Part shown: in pieces, positions 21,601 through 34,510 of the stretch | How positions within the stretch are numbered: position 1 is the first letter of the stretch | Layout of the letters: each line of letters starts with the position of its first letter | Source: Callorhinus ursinus | Taxonomy: Eukaryota; Chordata; Mammalia; Carnivora; Otariidae | DNA: 64,000 nucleotides | Assembly: GCF_003265705.1 (NCBI RefSeq) | Contig: NW_020313005.1 | Location: 17,118,109 to 17,182,108 of the forward strand | Direction: 5' to 3' | Position numbers and translations under genes: made by a program | Notes under the pieces: model-generated | Seen by the model: the letters and a program-made list of their open reading frames with translations, nothing else | What the model was told of the DNA's origin: nothing | Database searches by the model: none

Positions 21601-22559
21601 ACTGGTGGCCCTATAGAGAGAGAATTGCAGTGACAGTAAAAGGGGTAAATGAATAAAGGGCACAACAAAAAAATATAATCACCAGAATGAGACTAAAATT
21701 CATGAAAACGAGGATGTAAAATGCATCTAAATTTTTCTTGCGGTATGAATAATTTTCCCATCTATGTAATATTGCTGTTATTTAGTTCCTTGAAGTCATA
21801 CTTTGCATTTGATTCCTTTTTGAAAAAGTATTTTAATTGCCTATGTTTCTTAGTGTGGTACCTATGGCCAAGAAGATGCTCGAGAAATAATTGTAGATGG
21901 AAAAATGGTTGTGTAGTGTGAGAGGTGGGTAAAGGGTTTGAGAGAGCCTCTGAGACCATGTGGGCAGCCGGGGGCCAGCACAGTGCTGGATGGCCAACTC
22001 CGCAGAGTTCTTGGGAACTGTGGGTTTTTTGGAGCCCTTTGATTAATGCAAACAGGGAGCATTTGGCAAGCCCAGTGGAAAAGGACATTTTATGTAAAGC
22101 TATAATGACACAACATGCATTCTCTCCCTGGTTTATCTAATCACATCTGCATTTCAATGCCGCTGCTGTCCTGTGAATCTCGTAAATTATTGTCGCTCAG
22201 TTTTCCAGGAGAATACAAACCTCTCTCTTCTTTCAGGAAACAAAGAGGATGCTTGGCTTAGGTCTCTCCTGGAAGTTACTGACGCTCATCCCAACCCAGA
22301 GGAGAGGAATGCCAGATGGAAAGATGAGAGCTTTCTGTCCCTTGAGTAAAAAGAAAAAAAAAAAAAAAGAGAGAGAAAAGGTTTATCTCATTACTTGGGG
22401 AATAAAAGAACTAAGCTAGCTTCAAAATGGTAGGCCTTTAAACACCCATCAGAAACCACCAGTGTGGAACCAGATCGGAGTAAGGAAGCCCCTTTTCCCA
22501 ATTAGCTGGCAACCTCTCCCTCTCTCCTTCCTGTCTCTACCCCTTCCCACTCTTTCCTC

Positions 22560-22720
22560 TCCTTTCCTGAATCCAGCACGATTAAGTGGCTGATTTATCT
22601 CCTCAGTGCTGAATTTTAAAGGGGACAGCTAACAGTGTGATCATATTATTAATATTTATACCCTGTCACTGAATGTTGACAGATTAATTATGCAACATAG
22701 TATAAAAATCACCAGGCAGT
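22560..22720. promoter_or_regulatory. Candidate conserved noncoding element
   Basis: TTAAGTGGC at 22,582-22,590 fits the NK2-class homeodomain site. It is followed by GTGATCATATTATTAATATT and by TTAATTATGCAAC at 22,684-22,696, which resembles a homeodomain or POU site. No repeat signature. Inference from motif content only. Confidence 0.3.
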
Positions 22721-24099
22721 GTGGACCAGCAGTTGCAGAGTTAAGAACTCAGGTGGGGGGCTGGCATGTCCCCCCAGGGGGACCCTAAGCCTCATGCTCT
22801 AGCCCCTCTCAGGTAAACGGCCCACTGGCTTTATTTCCCGCTCCTTACAGCTCAGCGGATCACCTTTGTGGACCTCAACACGTAATGTTCATGAAGCCCT
22901 CTTTGTCCGCATTCTAGCTAGATCTCTTTGGGACTTGACCCCTTGAACCAGATAGCCCTGATGCAGATATTGTACAGGGGACACATGTGATTGAACCAAC
23001 TGAGCTGTAGTGGACACTTTCCAGACTGAGTTCTCAAAGAAGAGGGCTCCTTTTCTTGGAATATAAATAATCTGTGATTGATTTGGGAGCATTTTTGCAC
23101 AGAGTGCTCCACTTGACGCTTGGGGGATACAACAAAGCGAGTAAAGTAGCTTCCAGTCCTTAGGGAACTTTTCATTTAGTTGGGGAAGCAAGGCTTCGGT
23201 TCAGCAAGGAGCATGGGCAAGGGTGATGTGAAATGTCCTCCCAACTTTGCCACTGATTACGGTTCTATCTGGCTAAGTGACTTGGCCTGCCTGGACCCAA
23301 GGTTCCTTTGGTGATGGTGGGGCTTTACAAAGTTCATTTCTGCAGGACTCTGTAGAGTACAGAGGGTCAGGAGCAACGACGTTCCTGCCACATGCCTGGG
23401 ATCCAGGGCTGGCAGGTGGCTTGGGCAAAATCTGTAGCCACAGGTCCTTGTCTATGAAATGGAATAACAATGCCGCAGGATTTATTATCTAGGTGGTGTA
23501 TGCATACATAAAGTGCTTAACTGTGATGTTAATAGCGAGGCCATAAAATGTTGAGTAACACTGTAAGGGATGTTCCTGAAAGAAATGGGATGCATTAAGG
23601 TCACCTGACATCCTCTACTGCCTTAGATTTTGCTGCTTTGTCCTTCTCTTCGGCCTGGCCTGCATTGATTTGTATACTTAAGGAGCGACATTGTGGGGTT
23701 AAATATGTGGCTGGCACCACGCCTGCCATGGGGTACCGCCGGCGTCCTGTACTATAGCTCTCCATGGAACTGTATACCTGCACTCTCTGGAAAAGGCCAG
23801 GCAGCTGAACTGTATTCCGTGAGCCTCTGCAGGATACACAGGGCCCAGCGTCACAAGACACTTCAGTTAATGCTGACCTAGAAGCGGCATCATGAACAGT
23901 GATAGAGATTGTAGTGGCAGAATGTCTCCGCACACACGGGAGGAGATTCTACAGTGGCACTTGACCGGTGGCCTGCTCCAGAGAGTGGAAATGCTATCTC
24001 GGAGTGCCCGGGATGCTTGGGTGACAGATGTTACGTGTGTACAGTTTGTCATTGTTCTTCTCACTGAGTTTGTATGTGTGCGTTTGGTGGTTATGGGAG

Positions 24100-24480
24100 G
24101 AAGATGAATAGATCATTCTGCCGAGAAGTTCACTTGAACCAATCAGTTATCAGGTCACATAACAAAAAGCTGTTGCAATCACAACACATCAAATCAATGC
24201 TGGCAGTGATATACCTTATAATCACGCAATGCAATAATCAAACCCAATAAGCAAGCAAACCTTCAATGTCATTAAGCAAAACTCCAACTACAAGTAGCTC
24301 TGATAGCCTTAAATCAGCTCTTTTCCCCTTCCGCTCCAGCTATGGGAGTCATCGATGTGCTTTCCAAGCCAAGCTGGTTAATTTAACATCCACAAAGATG
24401 ATGCTCCAGTTAACAATTTATCTTTGCTTAGCAAGTTGGCTGATTAAATTAACAGTTTAGTAATATTCTGAGATCATCTG
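24100..24480. promoter_or_regulatory. Candidate conserved noncoding element, motif dense
   Basis: CCAATCAG at 24,139-24,146, the GATA-type TTATCAG at 24,147-24,153, TGTTGCAATC (C/EBP-like) at 24,171-24,180, CACGCAATGCAATAATC near 24,223, the palindromic half-sites of GTTAATTTAAC at 24,377-24,387 and GATTAAATTAACAG near 24,442. No repeat signature across 380 bases. Confidence 0.35.
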
Positions 24481-24689
24481 TGAGAAGAAAAAATTCCAAT
24501 TGTATGTATAAAGGGAATTGTTCTCATATTCATTCTGACCATAATCTTTCCTGGGTGTTCACCCGTGCCAGAAACCAGTTAGAGGGTTTGTATTAGGAGA
24601 AACAAAAGAACTACAAATTGTGGTCCTTGCCCTCCAAAGTGAATTGGGATAAATGGCATGCCAAGAGCAAATAAAAATACACTGTGGGA

Positions 24690-24870
24690 AATGTGATGCT
24701 ATATATATTGATCAATATGAATTTGTTAGCCACCTACTGTGTGTCCATCCCTGCCAACGTGCACAGAGAACAACAGTCCATGTCCTGAAGGAGCTCATAG
24801 TGTGCTGGAGAAATAGAACAGTGGAGAACACGGTGAGACTATGAGGAAGGGAACATCAGGTAAAGTCTAG
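24690..24870 (-). mobile_element. L2 3'-end fragment, reverse strand
   Basis: AGCCACCTACTGTGTGTCCA, GAACAACAGTCCATGTCCTG, AAGGAGCTCATAGTGTGCTG are in the order of the reverse complement of the L2 3' terminus. Confidence 0.55.
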
Positions 24871-27800
24871 GAAAAAGGAAGCCAATTAATTCTGAATCCT
24901 GGAAGTAAATCTCAGGAGAGCTGAAATTTTGTGCAAGATGCTTGTACAACAAATTTGCATTGATAATCTTCCTACCCCTTGGAGTTGTAGGTGGTCAAGC
25001 GTAACTCCATTTTGCAAGCAGAGGATGAGGCTTGTGTATGGATGTCCACAGTAAAAGAGCAGGTGCAGAGGGACTAGGTTTTCAATTTTCAGCACAAATG
25101 TTTCACAATGGTTATGTTGTCCATTCTTATTGGTTGGAGCCTGTAGGATGAATAAGCCACCCTGTAGGTTGATGCAAGGTATTTGGGTAGGTAATTTAGT
25201 GCTTTTAAACCATTATAATGTCATTTAGTGCATTAATAGAGTTAACAAGAGTGGGGAATTATTCCAGTGTGTGGCCCGGAAGAGCAGGGAAGAATAGACT
25301 GGGCTGCATATTTGGAACCTATCAGCACTGCACTTGTATGTGCCTGGTAACCTTCTAGAAGGTGCTTCTTTTAAAAGGGATCCTAGTGAAGCTTAACATT
25401 AGAGTACAGTCTGTTCAAAATGACCCACAGTGTGGGTAAATTTGATGACATGACAGAAGGTTTATCCAGACAGGCTGTGCTGTTGGACATGATTTCAGAT
25501 CAGAAATCTCTGAAAGTCAAATCTTTACTATTCTACCATGACTACGGACTAGTGGGTGCTAAGAACAGAGGCTTTCCTCTCTTTCTCTTTACAAAGCTCA
25601 ATTAAAATGTGCGTGTGCACTAATCTCCCCATTCAGAGCTCCTGTGGTGATGGATAGAGCCATTTCCAAGTGTGTTTAGGCTCAGTGGAATCTCTTAACC
25701 CATTGTGGGACCTGCACAGAGGGGAAAGAAAGAAAGGCAAGAAAAATGAAAAAAACAGAGGAGGCAGATTACATTCAGAAGAAATGGAGTACAGAAAAGG
25801 TTTGTCCACATGACCTATGAGAATGAGAGAGGATGGAAGTGGGTCCTCTGAATTGTGCGCTGTGACCATTGTCAAAAGTGAAGAAACTTCTAGTAGCAGG
25901 GTAAGAAACAGTTTTTGATGCAAAGCTCACCACGTGTTTGCCTACGTGAAGGTTAATTGTGAGGCAAGAAAATGCCACCATGAGGCTGAGGCTTTTCTAT
26001 TGCTGCTTTTTGTCAGCATCTCCAGGAACCTGCAAACACAGAAGAGGTCCTTTGATAGCCACGTTGGCAGCCCGCGTCGCTCACTGAGATCCGGCAGGTT
26101 AATGTAGCGCTGCCAACCCTCCAGACTGAGGCAATCAGAAACACTGCTTGATAGAAATAAAATGAAATGTGGTGGGAGGAGGGGGGGAGCCTGTGGTTGG
26201 TATTTCAGCTACTGGCAAAGCCCTCCTCAAATCCAACCCTCCGTGGAAGGCGGGTATTAGCGGAGTGGCTGAGGGGCACCTGCAATGCTGAGATTAATCC
26301 CCTTTTTGTTTTCTTTCGGGTCTATCTAGGCACTGCTGAGTGGAAGAATTTATGTTGGCCTCCTTCCTGGAAGGGAGCTGCAGGCTGAGAAAAGAGGATG
26401 TGTCATCATATGTCACTTCTCAGTGCACCTCCATCGCTGTCTGTCTGTCGCTCTGCCGTGCTAGATCTCTGCCCTCCCTGCCAATCCCTTCTACCTTCCT
26501 TCTGCTTCTCTTGTGATTTGTTTCTGTGCCTTGAATTCTTATCTCCTATCAGAGCAAGACAACGACAGTCTCTGATGACAGAGCCCCAAAAGGTGTCTCT
26601 CTTCCTTCCTCCAGAGCAAGTCAGGTCACACATTCAGGGCAGGCATTAAAGTGACTGAAGGGGAAGTAAGCTGGCCTTTGATCACCCTCCAGCTCCGGAG
26701 CCCAGAGATTCTGGCCAGGTTATGCAGATGTCCTTTGCAAATTAGCTAATGCTCCACGAGATACCCCTGGGGGAGCCTTTTGAAATGCAGAGCAACCCGA
26801 TCTCTCACAGCAGCCTTCAATGCTTTTATTTAAGAAGAGGAGTCGTTTTCTTTGGAAAATAAGATACCATTTATAACGTGGATATATAAAACAGAAGTGG
26901 ATGTGCTCTGACTGTAAAGGGGTGTGAGGGGGGTTGGGGCGTCTTGGAGCCAGCCCAGTGAGCCCCATCACTCCATCTCAGGGCCACCACACACATAGCT
27001 GTGTAAGTGGTGTTGTCAGCAGCTCTGCTCCTGAGCATCTGGCTGTGATGTCCGGGATGGAAGGGGTGCCTTGCATATATTCACACAAAGGTACCCCAGA
27101 GGCTCTGCCTGCTCTTTGAAAGGCATGTGCATTCCAGGAGGACTCTCGCAGACCCATGTTCTAAGGTAGGGTCCTATTAGATTCTCACAGAGGAGCTGCT
27201 CTCTCTCCTGGCATAGATCTATAAATGCACGTATTTTATGTGCATTTCCAGACAGATCAAAACTAGGGTACAGTTTTAAATCTCAGAGCTTTGATAGCTA
27301 CATTCTTACTATTCTAGATAAGGATTTTAGCAAAATTAGTGGTTGCGAGGTATTTATTATTCCTCTTCTTACTATATCAGAGGGCAGAGAAGGTGAGCTT
27401 ATCTCAGTATCTTACCTTGCCCCCAAATTCCATCCCTCAGCAATGCAAATAGTGGATGCATTTTTGATCTAAGAGTCAGTACTTTGGAAAGTAGCATTTA
27501 CCCTACAATGGCTATGCCCCAGGTAGAATTCTGGGCTTTGGGTTGAGTGGCTCAAGTCCAGAGAACAGAGTGGGGACGATTGCTGGCTCACGCATGAGCT
27601 GTTCAACATCCTGCCTAACTGAGCACAGCTCTGCTCCATTTACAAGAGGCAGCGTTAGCACGTATCTCATGTGGTTTTAAATAGATGCGGGATGTAACCC
27701 TTCTTTTCTAACAGCACAAAACTCCTTCCCAAAGAGTCACCTTGAGGAGATACAGTTTCTTGTGAAGAATCACCGTCTGCGTAGTTAAGTCAGAGAGCCC

Positions 27801-30800
27801 TAAAACAGAACTCTGAGTTTATAATCTGGGTGTTTTCACTGACTGACTTATTCTGTGGCTTTTGGGAAAGTTGCAGCTCCTCTTTGTTATTGTTGATTGG
27901 TGAGGTCTCACAGACTTGGGAATGCCACATACACAGGAAGTGACATGTGCACGAAGGACACCACCAACACACATAGAGATAGTAATGTGGCCACTGGGAG
28001 TCTTAGTCGGGGGTCTTGAGAGCCTCGACATAAAGAAAAAATCATAATAATGAGATCAGTTGCTCCTCTTCTGCTTCTCACTTATTCCTTTTTCTGCCTT
28101 CAGAGTCCATGGTAAGAAAGACTGGTACGTTTAACTGTATTCCTTCTGCTGAATAATCGGCTAATTGATTTATTACAGGCATGGCCTTTCTGCTCTCTGT
28201 GCCTTAGCATCCTGCAGTGAATTCTGTTACCTTCTCGGCCCTGTTTATTGCATCCCCATCGTGCAAGTAACTGGAAACTTGGCACTAAGCAGATGGGAAA
28301 AAAAATGCATTCTATAGGTATCAAAGCTTAGTGATTAAATGTCCGTCTCTTTGGAGGTAGATGGCTCCCAAGACCCTGATGCTTTTTGAAATATGCTCTA
28401 AATAACCTATTTTTCCATGTGAACACAGGGCTCAGTGGATGGAGATTATTTTCAAGAAGCCCTCAAGGTTAAAGTTGGTTGCTCTTCCAGATGGTTTCTA
28501 TCTAATGCTTTGGATTATGATATTGAACCACCCTGTGATCAGAACGCCTAGTGCCAAGAAAATAACAAGCCGTGGAAGCCAGTTGCAGTGAGGGATGCTG
28601 CTTTGGGGGCATGCCGAGAAGTAAGGGTCAAGGCCAGACCATATGGTCTATCAAGCCCTGCTGCAGAAACCCCAGGAAACACAAGTCAACTCGCGGAACT
28701 GCTCATCATCTCTGTTTCCTATTGCGTCTGTCACTGTATCCTCCGAGCACCCCCTTCCCCAAGCCCTTCTCCCCCTAATTTTGGCCACAGGCTTCTTTCT
28801 GCAGTCGCTGGTTCCATTCCAGCTGCCACAGTTTCTGGCAGACTCTTGAGGAGCTTGTTTCCAGGTGGCACATGGTTGAACGGTATAACAAAGCAGAGAG
28901 GGCTCCTAGGTGACAGATTCAAGGGTGAGATATTTTATTGAGCCTAACATTACAGGTGGTGACATGGACACTGGGTCTCAGCTATCCCGGTGAGAAAATC
29001 GGGTGTGATTTGGCTCCCCAGGGAAAAGCTTACCATTTCTGGATACTTGAACCCTAAAATGGGAAGTTGAGGACATCTCCTTTGAGAGAGCGGAGATGTG
29101 TTTTAGCGTGCATTGCTTTTTTCTTTCTTCCTTATTCTGGAAGCAGTTAACTCCAGCTCAAAGCGAAGTGACTCTAAATACTCGCTTTCTTTTCAGCGGC
29201 GCTCTCACAAGACTGTATGCACTCAACTAAAATAGAAGTTCCATGAAGGCTGGAATAATAATAATTATTAGGGACAAGATAAGAAGGGATCCAGCACTTT
29301 GACCTTTTAACTATCACAATCAACCATGGGGTGTACACGCTCAATTTCGCATGTACACATGCCTTCATTCTGTTTCTTCCACCTTTCATGTGTTGAGGAT
29401 TTATATTGCTTGGCCATACTACTTAACTTTAACGTCAAAAGGCAATGTCTATTTGAGGGAAGGGAGCAGATAATGAAATAAGAATTCCATCTTGTGATGG
29501 GCAGTGGGTTCATGCTACAGGACGGTGCAGCAGCCTGATGCTAAGGAGGGTATTTTTCTCTTGATGAGAGAGTTCTAGCATTAAATGTCCAGTCTTTGCC
29601 ACTCCACTGAAACTCTGGTTTGTGTAGATGCCTGGATGTTTTTCTTTATGAAAACAGCCCTGCGTATTTATCACTTTGTTCGTTGTAGACTCCCAGTAAC
29701 ACAGTGGGCAAACCCGATGCCCCCACACCCCTTCCTATTCCCAGTAGCCCAACAGCCACCACAAACCCACTCAGCAGAACAGCCTCGTCCCCTGAGGGAG
29801 CACTTACGGAGCTGACCTTAAAGAGCAATTCCAGTCAGGAATAGAGAGGCTCAATTGTTCATAAACCTGACATTTATTACTTGGAGATTCTTTCTCTACA
29901 GTACAAGCTGCTCTTTACAATTTTATCAAATAAAGTGTTCCTTTCCTCAGCACCCCGCTTTCTCCTCTGGACTTCCTCCCACCTTTCACTGCCCCCACCC
30001 ACCTGTGGGCTTTGCATGGGACAGCAACAGAAAACAGGAGGGCTCATCACCTGCGAAGCCTGTGGCTCTGGGGAAGGCCAGGCTGATGTGAAGAGCAGAA
30101 AGTGTGCATCTTTCTCCCTCCTTTTATTTAGGCAGCAATTAGTGAAAGAGTAGAGAGATAATGATGCTTTTTCCACCTGGAAATGCATCAGCTTTTATCC
30201 ATATTTTCTATGTTCCCAGGTCAGACCAAAGCTGAGAGTCAGTTTATTATAAGCAGTCAGAGTCCCCAAATGGTTAACAAATGATAACAGCACACACTGG
30301 TTGTTTCCCAGGTTGAAGAACTAGAATTCTCACTATAGATTCATATAGTTATATTAGTTTACTTAACAGATTCCCCCATTGTAGAGATTCCTGATGCTTC
30401 ATGTCTTGACTTAATTGGACTCACATTTTGGGGAATGGATAGGTCAGTGGTCTGGAGGCGGGAGGAGGAGTTAAATGGATCACACCAAATCTTGTCACTT
30501 ATTAGTCGTTAGCATCATATGTAGGTAGAGAGAACTGGGGGCAAGTCCTCTCCAGTTCTGAATCGTAGATGGCCCATCATATAATCCAAGCCTAGGTAGA
30601 GAACTGGAATGGTCTGGTCCTTTTTAAATTTCAAATAGGAAGGGCAGGCGGTACATTATCAGAAAAAGCTCTGTACAGTGGTGATTCATAAACAATGATA
30701 TGGAAACACTATAAATTAACCAAAGCATGTAAATGTACCTTCATTCGACTTCTGACAGAGTCAAAGTCTTTTCTTTGAGAATGAATTAGCTGACTGGAAA

Positions 30801-31370
30801 TTGGTGTCTTCTTGTGTAGACAATATTCATAAGTCATCAGCCATGATTTCTAGTTTGGGTTTATTTAAAGTTAGGCATGAAGGTTCTAGTGGTTGGTGAA
30901 GCAATCTGAGTACAAAACACTTCTAGACTTTTGTGATTTCTCCTAGTCTATTACAGTTTGTTTCTGATCTAATTCAACTGATTCGGGTCTTTTTCCCCTT
31001 GCTGTTACTGAATCTTTCCAAAATATTCTATTTAGTTTTCATAGAAACAGCAATTCTCTTTTTATACTCATATTGTATCAGTTGATAAAGAATTTAGGTA
31101 AATTATGTAAGTATATGAAAAAGTACATCTGGTAGGAACAGATTTGGGAAAGATGCAGCTGACTCTTGGTAAGCATACGACTCAGCAAGTGAGCGTATTA
31201 GCGCCTGAGTAATCCAGAGGGAAGGACTGGAATATGAGGGAAATTCAGTGTGTCCTGGACATCAGAAGGACAACTGACAGGAAGAATGGAGAATGCCAGT
31301 TAACTCAGCATGCCGGTTAAGTGGAAGTTAAGCAGAAATTAGTTAAGAGAGCTTTTAGTGCCTGCTTGAC
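24871..31370. other. Unassigned repeat-poor sequence
   Basis: About 6.5 kb in which I recognise no SINEC, L1, LTR, DNA transposon or gene. Many short frames on both strands overlap one another and carry no recognised domain. A CpG-enriched inverted repeat at 26,063-26,117 is listed separately. Confidence 0.5.
26063..26117. repeat. 9-bp inverted repeat in CpG-enriched spot
   Basis: GTTGGCAGC at 26,063-26,071 is the exact reverse complement of GCTGCCAAC at 26,109-26,117, with 37 bases between. TTGGC and GCCAA are half-sites of nuclear factor I, though at far wider spacing than its normal dimer site. Several CpGs (CCGCGTCGC, TCCGG, GCGC) lie in between. Confidence 0.5.
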
Positions 31371-31374
31371 TAGG

Positions 31375-31490
31375 ATTCCAGGTTTCTGAACTCATGCGCT
31401 AATATTAGTAATTGACCTCAGACAAATTACATTACCTCTCTGAGCTTCAGCTTATTCATGTGTAAAATGAGGGATCTTACTAACATTTGT
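31375..31490 (+). mobile_element. MIR SINE fragment
   Basis: GACCTCAGACAAATTACATT, ACCTCTCTGAGCTTCAGC, TTATTCATGTGTAAAATGAG: the MIR core. Confidence 0.75.
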
Positions 31491-31500
31491 GAATCTGTAT

Positions 31501-31557
31501 TCACACACACACAAACACACACACACCCCACCACCGCCGCCACTGCCGCCACTACCA
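31501..31557. repeat. (CA)n plus CCA/CCG triplet run
   Basis: CA units to about 31,526, then CCACCACCGCCGCCACTGCC, a compound microsatellite next to the L1 tail. Confidence 0.9.
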
Positions 31558-31560
31558 AGG

Positions 31561-32975
31561 ACTTTTTTTAAAATTATGTTTTTATTCGAGTATAATTAAC
31601 AACACCAAGGGCTCTTTCAAGAAGATCAAATAAATGAATATGTATGGTCTTTCTGGTGACTATAAATACTCTATAAATCTAAACTTTTTAACTTTGTACT
31701 TAGAAATAATTTCAAACTTATAGAAAAGTCGCAAGAATAGTACAAAACCACTAACCTCTAAACAGTTTGCGTAAGTTAACATTTTGTCACATTTGTCGTG
31801 TCATTTTTCTCCATGGACAGACAGATGGATGGATGGACAGAGTACATAAGTGTATGTATGAATATTTTTCTGACCATTTCTGAGTAGGCTACAGACACCG
31901 TGCCCTTTTACCCCAGCACTTCAGTGCATACTTTCTAACAAAATATTCTCGTACAATTACAGAATTAGGATATTTAAACTTGTATAATATTATTATCTAA
32001 TACACGGTTATTATTAAAAAAATTTCCAATGTTCCTGGTAATTACCCTTAAAACATTTTTTTTTTCCATTCTGGCATCCAGTACAGGGTCACACAATAAA
32101 TTTAGTTGTCATATCTTTTTAGTCTTGTTAGCCTATCTTTCTCTTTCAAGGCATTGACATTTTTGAAGAATGTCCCTCAATTAGAACTTCTGTGATAGGT
32201 CCTCATGCCCAGATTCACGTTATGTAATTTTTGGCAGGAATATCATATATGTGATGTGTCCTTTTCATGTTAGGAGGCACATGATGTTGGTGTGTCTCAT
32301 TATTGGTGATAATAGGAATCACTTGGTTATGGTTTATCTCCCAGGATTTTCTACTGTGATACTATTTTTCTCTTTGAAATTAGTAAGCTATTTCTGGCAA
32401 GATATTTTGAGACTATATAAATAATTTGCCCTCATCAAACATTTACCTACTCGTTTTCACATCAATTGATGATTTCTACTTAATTGAATTGTTATTAGTA
32501 TGAGTGCAAAGTGGTGAATTTTTTTTCAAATTCCATGATTCCTTATACATTTATTAGTTGGTGTTCTACGGCAAGAAAGAGCTTTCTCTTACCCATTCCT
32601 TTAGTTATTTTCTTGTTAATTTGTATGGGGTCATGAAATTTTATTTTATTCAATGGATTATAATCAGTTTATTTGTTTTCATATTGAAATTGCCCTTGAT
32701 TTGGTCAATTTGTGTTCTGTCAAGCTGATTCCTCAGTCCTTTTGATGTGTCCTCACCATTCTTTGAACACTTCCTTTCTTTCTGGCACAGCATGATATTT
32801 TGGGCTCATTTTCTGCTTTCCCTTTCCCAGTCCTAAAGCCAGGCATGTTCTGTTGTGTGGTGTGGTATTTGGAAACCAAGACCGGGTTCCAGATGTGCTT
32901 GAGGCTACCAGGGCATCATTGTTTCTAGAAAGGAGAAAGAGGGAAATACAAGATATCTCTAAAAATCTCTCAGTG
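31561..32975 (-). mobile_element. L1M-like 3' region, reverse strand
   Basis: After a T-rich start (TTTTTTTAAAATTATG), forward words TTCAAACTTATAGAAAAGTC, ACATTTTGTCACATTTG, TTTAGTTGTCATATCTTTTT, GGAGGCACATGATGTTGG, CTTTGAACACTTCCTTTC and GGAAACCAAGACCGGG match the order of the long 3' end of old L1M elements in reverse. No ORF2 coding part is evident. It is the only sizeable L1-type sequence between 8.5 and 41 kb. Confidence 0.6.
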
Positions 32976-33222
32976 GGAGTGCCTGGGTGGCTTAGTCGAC
33001 TAAGTGTCCAACTCTTGATTTTGGTTCAGGTCATGATCTTAGGGTTATGAGATCCAGCCCTGTGTTGGGCTCTGCGCTTATCGCAGAATCTGCTTGAGAT
33101 TCTCTCTCTCTCTCTCTCTCTCCCTCCCTCGTCCTCTGCCCTTCCCCACACTTGTGCTCTCTCACTCCTCTCTCTCTCTCTCTCGTCCTTTTCTCTCTCA
33201 AATAAATAAATAAAGCAAAAAT
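32976..33222 (+). mobile_element. SINEC with long CT tract
   Basis: Forward Can-SINE: GTGCCTGGGTGGCTTAGTCG, AACTCTTGATTTTGGTTCAG, GGTCATGATCTTAGGG, GGGCTCTGCGCTTATCGCAG, then two (CT)n blocks separated by CCTCTGCCCTTCCCCACAC, and CAAATAAATAAATAAAG. The flanks AAAAATCTCTCAGTG and AAGAATCTTCTCTCTGTG resemble a diverged target duplication. Confidence 0.95.
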
Positions 33223-34295
33223 AAGAATCTTCTCTCTGTGAGTTTTTCTTCTTTTAGAGCCCTGCCTTTACACTCGTATTCCTCCTTGATGAGAAAGATT
33301 GTTGTAAATTCGGACTTTGCTTCTATCTAGCCTGGAAAGATATCCATGCCATTACTCTGGTTCTTCTGGTAACAAGGAAATAAAGACTTCCCAGGACTAA
33401 ACTCAGGAGCATGAAGCTTAGAGGGTGCCCATGTCAGGGATTATGAGGAACATGGCAGAGGGCCTTGACAGAAATTATTTATAACCATAATCAGTTATCA
33501 TGCCTGTGGTCTATCCAGTATCCTAAGTTTAGACATCCCACATTGATGTTCAAAAGTTCCTGGGAAGACTCCTCCCTTAGGGGATATTTTGGATAATAAA
33601 AACATTATTATTAGATATTCCTAATTATGATGACATTGCATGTTGTATTGAATGATTACATTATTACTCACATTAGCCCTCCTCTTGAAGTCCTGTGACA
33701 ATGGAGAACAGAAACAAGACAGTGGTGATCAAAGTATAGTCACACCTCTGGAACCCAGGGCTCGCTCCTAGCATACAGATGCATCTTAGGCCTTTTGCCA
33801 CCTCCATCATACCATGATCTGAGGCCTTCTCAGGAGAAGCTGGGCCAGTGAAGCAATGATTGGGCACCCTCACTCCCGCCTCTGAATGGAAGGTTATATC
33901 CTGCGCCATACCCTGCCTGGCAAGTGCAAAGGGGAAACAGATAACGAAAGCAAAGGGGACTTTCAGACCACTTAAGAAGGCAGGCGTTGGCCCCTGCCTC
34001 AGGGCTGCTGGCTGTGTAGAAGCCCTGGTGGAGGAGGGGAAGGGTTGCCTTGTTAGAATGCGGACTTGGCAGAGAAAGGGAAAATACCAGGCCACATTTG
34101 AGCTTAATTGTCCTTAAATGTGGCCCGAGGAATGCCAGGCTCTTACCAATCAGTAAAGTCACTCCTCCTTCATTAGAGAGGAATGAATGAGAGGTTGGAA
34201 AAAGCTAACAGATGTGTTTGTCCAATCCTGCTTTCCTCTGCTAAATGGAACAGAGTCCTCTATGGAAACAGCGGGGTGGAATTAGAGAATAAGTA
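33223..34295. other. Unassigned sequence
   Basis: No repeat recognised. Long overlapping frames on the reverse strand at 33,673-34,095 (140 codons) and 33,830-34,162 (110 codons) have no domain I recognise and no exon-like conservation signal that can be judged here. Confidence 0.4.
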
Positions 34296-34299
34296 TTTC

Positions 34300-34510
34300 T
34301 CCTAAATGCTTACTATGTGCCCAATTCTACGATTAAGAGCTTTTCATACATTTCTTGGTTTAATTCTCATGATAATCTAATAAAGTATTATCCTATAAAT
34401 TAATATCTCTATTTTGTGGATGGGGAAACTGAGCCCTAGAGGTTAAGCCATATGTCATATCTCATACATGGAAAATGTCAGCCTAGGTCTTCAGTCTTCA
34501 AAGTCGTGTG
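34300..34510 (-). mobile_element. MIR SINE
   Basis: Reverse MIR: TGCTTACTATGTGCCCAATT, AGAGCTTTTCATACATTTC, TTTGTGGATGGGGAAACTGA, CCTAGAGGTTAAGCC. Confidence 0.85.

Larger units (their letters stand above)
21601..24680. other. Unassigned repeat-poor sequence
   Basis: No SINEC, L1 or LTR recognised and no gene. A decayed MIR-like piece may lie at 23,440-23,530 (GTCCTTGTCTATGAAATGG). Two conserved-looking stretches are listed separately. Confidence 0.5.

Noticed and set aside
33673..34162. Overlapping 110-140 codon frames on the reverse strand
   Set aside because: Two frames overlap for most of their length, neither has a recognised domain, and there is no exon context.
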